Assembly: GCA_034687125.1 (NCBI GenBank)
Contig: JAQGBZ010000243.1
Span: forward strand, 33,142-97,141
DNA from: Neelides folsomi
Taxonomy: Eukaryota; Arthropoda; Collembola; Neelipleona; Neelidae
DNA length: 64,000 bases
Reading direction: 5' to 3'
Shown here: positions 55,501 to 64,000 of the stretch, piece after piece
Layout of the letters: every line of letters starts with the position of its first letter
How positions within the stretch are numbered: position 1 is the stretch's first letter
Notes under the pieces: generated by a model
What the model was told of the DNA's origin: nothing
What the model saw: the letters and a program-made list of their open reading frames with translations, nothing else
Database searches by the model: none
Made by a program: the position numbers and the translations under genes

Positions 55501-57359
55501 ATACTGGATCCATGCACTTACAGTACAAAATGAAATCAACTCATCGTCAGCTACATACAGGAACCTATAATGTATATGTACTTATGAAGAATCCTGAGTT
55601 CCAGCAAAGTATTAACATTCAAATGCATATACCTACTATACATTTTGAAACTAAACATTTGTACTTTTGTCTATAGAACACGGATTGTGATATACATGGT
55701 CATAATATTAAACATAACCTGGTATATTACATATTATAAGACCGGTTCCAGTCGCCGAAACTTGTCGAGTAGCCGGGGGAACTTCGAAAGAGTGAGAAAT
55801 GTGGAGTGTGAGAAATGAGTGAGAATCTCATAGAGAGACAGGAGGGAAGTATTCGGGAGACTCGTCTCCTGACACTGTATAATTGAGGCAGAGTCGACTA
55901 TAATCAAGGAAGGCTCTCGACGGCCCACTCGAACCAAGCTCTCAAGGGCTCTCCCCATCAGAAGTAAATGGAACGGAGTGAATCTCCTTCGCCTGCCCAT
56001 GGCATCATGATACTTCAAACTTCAATATCCACCATCCACTCTCGAAGCCAATTCTCTCGTGTATAACCACAGTGCATTAAGGACAAGATTACCTATAGAA
56101 CTCTTCTCTATCATTCGCTACTCATATGAAGTTGATAAACATTAAGCCTTTCCTAATTCAATATACATTTATACGTACCTCGCTCATGATTCAAGCCCAT
56201 ATTCGAATAATTTTCAACGATTCGACTTTCAGCTATACAATGTATACAATATGAGAGCTTATTATATGTACTAGTTACATGAACCTTAAATCTGGAGAGT
56301 ATTTATGGTATGAGATATGCTTTTACTTTCATCAGCACTTGAGAGGAGACCTGCTGGCTGGAGTTTTTCAAAGTGGCCGGCATGGCCGGCTTCAAACAAC
56401 GTGTAAAACACCAATATAGCATTAGTGATATACACATACCATTCACTTCACAACTTTAAGTATCGTTATATATCTCCTCGTCTATCCTTTCCTATCGAAA
56501 GGCAATGACGTATATGATAGAGCACGAAGGGAGTTCTGGAAAAGTATATTATAGTTTACAAAAGTATTAGGGCTTAATTTCAACCAGGCTGGAGTGGTTG
56601 GTAAAAGGCTATGATGGTTGGGCTGGAGTTTGAGGTCTTGAAGAAGGAAATGGAATCTTTTAAGGATTCTTGCTTTCTGTATCTCGACTCACAAACACTC
56701 CCATTAGGATCCCTTATTACTCAGTAGAGAGGTGAGCCTGGGAGAATAAAGATCCCCTTTCAGACCCTGCATACAATCCCTCACATGGAGAGGACTCTTG
56801 CAGGTTTTCGAACCCTTCAACTCGACTGACTTCATGAGCCGATGGCTATAGTCGATTCATGGGGGTAAAAAAGTGTTTTGTGTCACAACGTGTGAGGAAA
56901 GAGCATTGCATTATAAGGGAGAGGGGAGTGACCTTCGTCAATCTCACTCCGTGCTTCCATCACTCCGAAGATTTCCTCTTATCCCACATGTATTCATGGG
57001 AGATATGGAGGGGTAATATATGAAGGGCATTATTGTAGGGTGTCAGGAGGATCCCTTGGCCACTCATTGTGGAGACGCAAGTTTACGACGTTATCCGACT
57101 CAAAAGGCCCATTATGGTCCGATTCCCCACTGAGGGTTTCCCCCAGTGAGTCCCCAAGATCTCAACAACGGCTGACAGTAAATTTAGGTCCTAAATGTCA
57201 TTTTTCCAATTCTCATACAGAGTTTGGGCCAGATACGCGAAAATCTCATTTAACTTCTCTTTCTCTCTGTGCACCATTCCCACCCATCCCATTTCCCTTC
57301 CTCCACCCTATTTATTATCTCTCCCGAGCTCGAATTCCCACCCATTGGAAAGAACAGAA

Positions 57360-58030
57360 ACTCGTGAGAGCCTGGAGCCCGGCCGGCGAAGCAGACGCGA
57401 ACCGGAGATGGCCGACACACCGACGGCCCGGCGCCCAACATCATCATCATCAAATCTTATATATATGAGGATTCTCCTTTGGTTCTGCTCTTCTTCAGTT
57501 CAACTTCACTCCTTTCCTTGGCAAATCCCTCTCTACCTCTAAGAAATAAAATGCTGAGTGAGCGTGACTGAGGGGGACCCCAAAACCTTCCAATAAACAT
57601 ATGAAAGCTCTTCTTCACGACGTGAACTAAAGGGCATGCACACCCGCCTCTCGAAAGATACATTCGCTCTCTCAGATTTGTTCTCGTTGAGGTTGAAGGG
57701 GGATTGGAGAAGGGGCGTCGAAGGAGAACGGCCTTGTCAGACCCTTCTTTCGACTCTGTTGTGGATGTTCCAGGCTGCGGAGCCCCTCCCTGGCCACCCC
57801 CGACTCAATCCATTTCTCCCACCCGGGAAGGTCGCCCTTCTCTCACCCGTGCCCGGGATCGAGTTCGTGGGCGGAGGGAGGGAGGAAGGGCAAACGGCCC
57901 CGGAGGAACTCACGCCGGCTCCCTCAACCCACTTCTCCCTACAAGTATAGCAACAGGGAGTCGGACGGATGGTGGAAATCAGCCCACAATTCGGCACGTG
58001 TAAGGGGAACGCCGGCCGCTCTGGAGTTCG
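57360..58030. promoter_or_regulatory. GC-rich, CpG-rich island with three GCCGGCG sites
   Basis: A compositional island in AT-rich DNA. GCCGGCG occurs at 57382-57388 (+) and, as the complement, at 57913-57919 and 58010-58016. Such an island upstream of Glut4EF could be a promoter or a first non-coding exon. No TATA box or start site can be assigned. Confidence 0.35.
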
Positions 58031-61000
58031 ATGGGGAAAGCGTATATGACCTCATATCCCCATCATGCCTGCGTCTTCCAGGGCCAAATCCAATTCCCTG
58101 TTCATGAGGGCTAAAGGAGAATCTCGGATTATTTCACTCCTCGCGCCACACGTAGTCACCTCCGCAAGGGTTGTTTCTCCCAACAACCTCAGCTGTCCAT
58201 GGCTCAACGATATGCTTCCACAACATTGGGGAGGAAGGAGCCAGCTGATGAGGAAAACATTCGATTCCTCACTTCTCTCCCTCATAACACTCGGCTATAA
58301 AGGAGCACAGGTCATAAACCGAGAACAAATGAAGAGTCACAAAGCGAGAATTCGTCTAGACTCCCTAAACCTTAACTCATCCTACGTCGTACATTTTATG
58401 TCCTTAGTATCCCTTTTTGTTCTACCTATACTTCTACCAAGGTATACCCTTCGCCAAAAACTTTGTCTTCTACAATGTTCCATACAGTTTTAGGGTTAGT
58501 GTAAGTGCAACTCGCAGGGCAGTCATCTTTGAATCCTCACTTCAAACAAAGACACAATATGACAAAATTCCTTTTCGTGGACTATGACAGTATCGTATTT
58601 CCTTCTCATTCAACTCAACAACCAGAGTTCTTAATAATAGTAATAATAATAAGCTTCGTCGGCTCTAAATGCCTCTTCTGCCTTCGACCAAGAGGTCGAT
58701 TGAGAATTTAGTAACAATGTAACAATGGAAGAAATTGAATGGATACTCGCCAGCCGCTCCCATACACAACTTACACATCCAGTTTTATGAGCGGGTGGAG
58801 TTTGTGAACCTCGCCCTGAAATCAGGGCCACTTGCGATTTCATCTCTATTTGTAAGTGTCAATGAGACTCCGTCTTAGCTCCAAGACTATGGATAGAGCA
58901 GGGCTTAATATTTATGAATTGTAATCCTGCACATTGGAGGGTATGGACAAACATATTCAACTACACATATTAAGATACATATTATAAGAAGTCTTGATCG
59001 TAGACTCTGGAAAGAAACTATAGAGAGAATATTTTATTATATCCTTGTCATTATCTCAGCACTCATCCGCCTCCACTGCCGGCAGTAGAATTCAATTCCA
59101 CATCTATACAAGAGTATTATTGGTGTAAGCTCCGGGCTTGTGTGTGTTTTTGGTCAGAGTGCGGGTTTAGCTCCCTGAAAATGAGAAAAACTCCGTCGTC
59201 GTGTTGGGGCGCTCTTAGAAGTAATCCATAAACAAACGACCCGTTCTCTAAATATGTATTACTGGACACGGTGAAGGAACGTGGTAGGAGCAAATATTAA
59301 TTCCATGTTCAATAACCATCCTCCCTTTATATGTTGGACGGGGCCACCGCACGCTCTGTACATGTTTAACACCCGGTTCTCTCCTCCTCACGAAGTGAAT
59401 ATAAGCTTTCTCCAAATACTCACTTTCAATTTTGATATGAATTCAGTCCCTTCAATTCCACCCACTTTCCGAGTTTCTCTCACTCAAAAGCTGGAGGATT
59501 CGGGAGAGAAAATTAACATTTCATTCCCATGAGAAATGCCAAATACCTATAAGGAGGAGGTTTGTAAGGCATGAATAAAAAATTAAAGGACAGGTTACCA
59601 CTTCGTCCCAAAACTCACAACCGAAAGAAGCTGAAATGGAGAATTGCATTAGAATTTTAATGGAAATAAATACCCATGTCGAGGATTATAATTCCCATAC
59701 TCCTACCCATGGAGGAATAATCGATTCGGGGAACCCCAAACACATACAGTCAAATGTAACGTGTGTAAAGGCTCCGCCGGACATGGCTCCGACTCGTAAT
59801 TAATTTATGTTCCTTCTCTCCTTTCCCTTGTAAAATATACGGTTGAAGGTTTCCTCTAATTCCTAAACTATTATGTGGAACAATATTCCTCCATGTCTCT
59901 TTCCACCTTCTCCAGAGGAGGCAACACGTTTCCATTCCTCTTCCTTCATCCTTCCATATATTATCTCCTTAATAGAAGTAAATGTCGGCTCAGATTGGCA
60001 TATCTGTAAATTACAAACGTAATGCTATCCAACTGTTGTTACATATTGCCATTGCTCCTCGGATCCTCTCTATGTAGATATAAATTCGTCGAAGTGAATC
60101 TCTACAATATTAGAAGCTTTGTTAATAAAAGATTCATGTAGCCGGTACTGTGGTTGTGTTTCTGCACTTGGATTGCATGCGTGTAGATTCCATATAATTC
60201 ATATATATGTCTAATTGTATGTTTAATAATAATAAGTATAGTTTCCTAAAGCATTAACAATATGCGGTAGGTGTTTAGGTATGAAGTGCAGTAAACATGT
60301 TTTCGGGTTCCCTCAACCACTTCTCCAAAAATTTCCAGTTTTCCTCTCCCATTGTTTCCCTTCCGGAAGGCAATGAGGTGTAATTGGGGAGGAGAAGGAT
60401 GTTCAGTTTAATAAAATATATCAAAGAAGGAAACAAGGAAAGCATTAAATTTCCCAACGTTAAAATATTCCGCTCTCCCCATCTGCCTCTTTTATGCTCA
60501 TCGTCAGCGAAAAACGTTGCATGAAAACTCGTTGAGTACGTGAGCGGAGAAATCCGAATTACTCTTCATTTCAATACCCAGGGACTCATTATCGGAGTCT
60601 CTAATCTCAAATGAAGTTAAAATATTAAAGCCGGTAATTACGTCCCTTCCTCCCAAATGGAATGATAAACGGTCGGATGAAGTAATATAAATGTACCCAT
60701 GGATGAGACCATCGAGTTGAAATGTAGTGGAGAGACTTTAATGGATCTCCGCACCGCCCGGAATGAGACAAAATTAAATTATGAGTTGTCGCTTAAATCA
60801 AAGCTCGTTTCCATCACCTTACATCTCTCCAGAGAATCACATACTACGAATCGTCAGCCTGTGGAATGTTCCATATGGAGCTCATATGTATCAAATAATA
60901 TGTGGCTTCTATGTATTGACGGCATGTATTTGGTTCAAGTTGTATTAAATGCTGTGATGCTATCACTCGACCTCTTACACCAAGGTAAAAGTAGTAACAA

Positions 61001-63925
61001 AATGTGAGAGTGGGGGCCAGCAAAAAAGGATTTTGAACATATTTTTCTCCTTGTGACTTAGATTTTGTTAGATGATATAAGTAATCATGCATTGCACTCG
61101 GGCTATGCTGCGTGTACATCACTCACTCCTGTTGCCCACTTTTTATGCTTGCAATAAAATCAGTAACGACTCGCATTAGAGAATGGCTTTACGCCTTTAC
61201 GCCTCTATCCCTAAATGTACTTTCTACAGGTCTGGTAAAAGTCAAAAGTCAAAATCGTTTTTACTAAATATTTCTCAACCAATAAACTTAAAAGGGTTCA
61301 ATTAACTAGACCTTTTTATTTTAATGACTAAATAAAATGCTGTTGTCCAATAGTACAGATACTACTGTTTTCTATCTATGTATAAATCTGAACTGTGTCT
61401 GAAAAAATGTAAAACGATCAATAATGTTTAGAGTTTCCATTTTAGCATTGGAAAAACTTTGAAGTGACTTTGAATTAATATTCAACTCGCATAAAAGAAC
61501 TTTTACATTTAATATCCTAATACATACAAATGCATTTAGGTGTAAAATATTTTGTAAGAACGGTAAACGGGAATGAGTGAGTGGGAGAGCCATAAGTTAG
61601 CTAATTACTAATTTTACACATCTTCCCGTATATTTGAACACTCCAAATCAAATATGCTGAATGATGAAAATTTTCATGTTTAACATCCAACTCATTTCCG
61701 GAAAACTGTAGATAAAGGTGAATTTATTTATTACCAACGTTTAATCAGGGGGATTGGTCAATATTGACTTATTCGAACGGCAAAGGTTGAAAAGGATTTC
61801 ATTTTCCTCGTTTTCAAATTTCGTCACGTGGAGAGAAATGTGTATAGATTATAATACCTATGTAAATGTCAAATAAAGTTCTTTTTAATTTTCTATGTTC
61901 AAACTATTTTATCCACTTGATCATCTTTATACACGTCAACATTGTAAACATTAATAAAACATGGTCCACTGATTTTCAAACATCGGAGATTCCTCTGATT
62001 CGTTCTCCCAGGGTAATTTCCTCTTTCAATTTTGTCCCCAATAATTTTCTCCGACTCGAATCGAAGATCCTTCAAAAAAAATGAGGACGAGCGAAGGAAG
62101 CTCTCATGGAGGAGAAATTACATTACAGAGCCATGGGAAACGTTCGGATGAGTGTGCTATGCGTACTAAAACCGCCTCAACACACATCCTTAATACGGAT
62201 ATTTTCCACTCAACAAAGTTGAAAGCGGCTATAAAATTCCTCAACCTCCCATCCTTCAGCATACATGTGGTCGAGACATGGGAAATTGTAAAATTGAAGA
62301 TCGAGAGAATCAAGAAATATCTCATTTCATGTGAGGAAGTTCCAGTCGCATTTCTCATCCATCTCATCAGACGGGCAGTTTCTGCGAAGCCAAGGCAAGT
62401 CGAAGAAAGAAGAGACATGGACAAATTAGAGATTCCCCCCTCACCGAAAAGAGTCGGAAGTCATAATAAATCACTGCGGACTGCGGACTGAATGAAGGGA
62501 AAGTTGACGGTGAAGAGGGGCTTTATTATGAACAAGAAAGGTTGGGAGAACAGTGGCTAATGTTCGAAAGCTCAAATTGAGATGTTTTACCTATTTCCCT
62601 TATTATGCCCACGATCAACTCCCGTCTTTTCGACTAATAACCTCCCATCTTCTCTGGCGGCAAGGCGTGAAAAATGAGTTTGGAATATAGAATGACCTAC
62701 ATAAAGACGGAATGATGAAGAAGATTCCCCGAACGTTCGTTTCGGAACGGCCGAATCCCTTATTATAAGGGATCCAGGGAACCTAACGTCGTTTCGGGGG
62801 TGGCGGTACGAACTCGGAAATCGATTCCGATTCCGAAAGACTTTATATAGAATCCATATACTAGAATCCGCATAAGAGGCCCAGAATAATATCTCTGTAT
62901 GGATATAAATTCTACATCAACCGACCAACATACATAAAAGTATAGCCAACTTGGAAATCCATGTCTGTAGATACCATACAAGCACGTGTAGTGACTGAAT
63001 GTCGTTCCAATTCAGAAGGAGTGCTACTTGAATAACCATATATACATATAAAGTACATATAAGAGGTGTATGGGCTAATGCATAATGTGTGGGGATGGTA
63101 TTTAATATAGAGAGATTCGGAGGAATCCATAGGACCTCTATAGAGGCCTTTGTGCCTGGAATCCCTCGGTGACTCGGGAGGAGGAATAAACAGCCGAGTC
63201 AGCTGAACTCCTTTTATACTCGTGGAGGAAACGGAGGGAGGAAGGTGGAATGGATTTCGTATGATGATGAGCTTACCAGGACCGACGAGGAGATCAATAA
63301 AGTATGAAGACCAAAGCTTGAGGGTTTGAGAGAATATATAATACGGTTCTTTATATTAGTCGACGGATCAACTACATTTTGGAAATCTTTCAACTTGAGC
63401 CTCAACGTCGACGAACGAGAAATGACTGAACGAGAGTTCGGCCACGAACGAGCGCGAAGGAACCCATGACTCGGCCGCGACAGATATTCAACCACCGTGG
63501 AATTGAGATGACAGCCCAAGGATTCGGAAAACAATGCATGGAAAGAGTTTATTGAAAGCCCAAATCCCTCATTCAACCGCCTTCTCCACCGGGATACAAA
63601 GTTGATGAGAATTAAATGAATTTAAATTGAGGGGATCTGAGTCGCGTATCCATACACTTTATCATAGTCACGGCTCTCTCCAACCATTTTTTCTATAGAC
63701 AAATCCTTCTAAACATCTCACATGTACATTACATTCGTAAATAAATATCTTATGCTTTACAATTTACAAGTGTATTATTACATATTGAAAAACCACAACC
63801 ATTTAAACTTGAATTTAAACTACACTTAAATATGTAGTAATACTGACAATCCTTGGGGTTTTAATGTTTACTCTGAATGTTTGAATACAATATGCAATGG
63901 TTTCCAAATATATCTAATATACATA

Positions 63926-64000
63926 CACTGGACCTCGGTTAAGATCACCCCTCGGATAAGATCACCTTTTTCTATGTTCCCGGCATAGGTATAAGAATTG
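63926..64000 (+). mobile_element. Start of a pogo/Tigger-like DNA transposon (terminal repeat only)
   Basis: A TA dinucleotide (63924-63925) is followed by CACTGGACCTCGGTTAAG. Two tandem 17-bp units (63933-63949 and 63950-63966, CCTCGGTTAAGATCACC type) differ at one base. Repeated CCTCGGNTAAG units after a CAnTGG tip are typical of Tc1/mariner-pogo terminal repeats, which insert at TA. The element runs off the window, so no transposase is visible. Confidence 0.45.

Larger units (their letters stand above)
49846..63925. other. Presumed 5' region of Glut4EF (upstream intron, non-coding exons or promoter)
   Basis: No recognisable protein-coding exon. Minus-strand donor-like sites occur at several places, e.g. 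near 50230, 52015, 54452, 55518, 56178 and 63277, any of which could end the missing 5' exon. Eleven of the GCCGGC sites lie here (50856 to 59083), concentrated at 52.4-52.7 kb, 54.1 kb, 56.4 kb and 57.3-58.1 kb. Open frames such as 60699-61007 (+) and 62081-62491 (+) have no known domain. Confidence 0.5.

Noticed and set aside
57040-58500. Many frames of about 70-140 codons on both strands
   Set aside because: The GC-rich island reduces stop codons in all frames; no frame stands out or shows a domain.
60699-61007. Plus-strand frame of 102 codons (MDETIELKCSGETLMDL...)
   Set aside because: Composition and lack of domains or splice signals do not support a gene.
62081-62491. Plus-strand frame of 136 codons
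   Set aside because: There is no known motif, and a comparable antisense frame overlaps it; treated as chance.
1-64000. Search for tRNA, rRNA, known microRNA seeds and CRISPR arrays
   Set aside because: No T-arm/anticodon pattern, rRNA block, familiar mature microRNA sequence or regularly spaced repeat array was recognised by eye; a tRNAscan or Infernal run would be decisive.

Overview
The window looks like nuclear DNA of an arthropod, most likely a parasitic copepod (sea louse, Lepeophtheirus/Caligus type). The evidence is an AT-rich background, GT-AG introns of about 150 nt to 14 kb, an intron-bearing FLYWCH/MULE transposase relic, and proteins resembling animal ADCK5 and Glut4EF. The organism call is inference. 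There are no operons, tRNA genes, rRNA genes or CRISPR arrays that I can see.

Layout: (1) Bases 64-1964 (+) hold a broken MULE-type transposase gene, itself split by a 299-bp fold-back element with a perfect 9-bp target duplication. (2) Bases 2286-2939 (-) hold a two-exon BTB/POZ gene, possibly only the 5' end of a longer gene that runs off the left edge. (3) Bases 3125-5636 (-) hold a complete seven-exon ADCK5-like ABC1/UbiB kinase gene of 581 codons, with all splice phases consistent. (4) Bases 5637-13384 are an AT-rich stretch with no recognisable gene; they must contain the ADCK5 promoter and the 3' UTR of the next gene. (5) Bases 13385-49651 (-) hold a seven-exon, 479-codon Glut4EF gene (family of human ZNF704, ZNF395 and SLC2A4RG) with introns of 13.9, 9.5, 8.2 and 2.8 kb and two short ones. 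A 5' UTR piece extends to 49845, where a splice acceptor points to at least one more upstream exon. (6) Bases 49846-63925 are the presumed upstream or 5'-intron region, with GC-rich islands near 52.4-52.7 kb and 57.3-58.1 kb. (7) Bases 63926-64000 start what looks like a pogo/Tigger-type DNA transposon end.

All three protein genes lie on the minus strand, in the order Glut4EF, ADCK5, BTB. Most of the window is intron and flank of one developmental-type transcription factor.

The most interesting signal is a cluster of at least 23 GCCGGC sites, several fused as GCCGGCCGGC, all between 25.9 and 59.1 kb and none before. Mammalian relatives of the encoded protein (HDBP1/HDBP2) are known to bind GCCGGCG. 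The large introns and upstream region may therefore carry autoregulatory sites for the gene's own product. This is a hypothesis. Coordinates were derived by hand from the sequence and may be off by a base in places.
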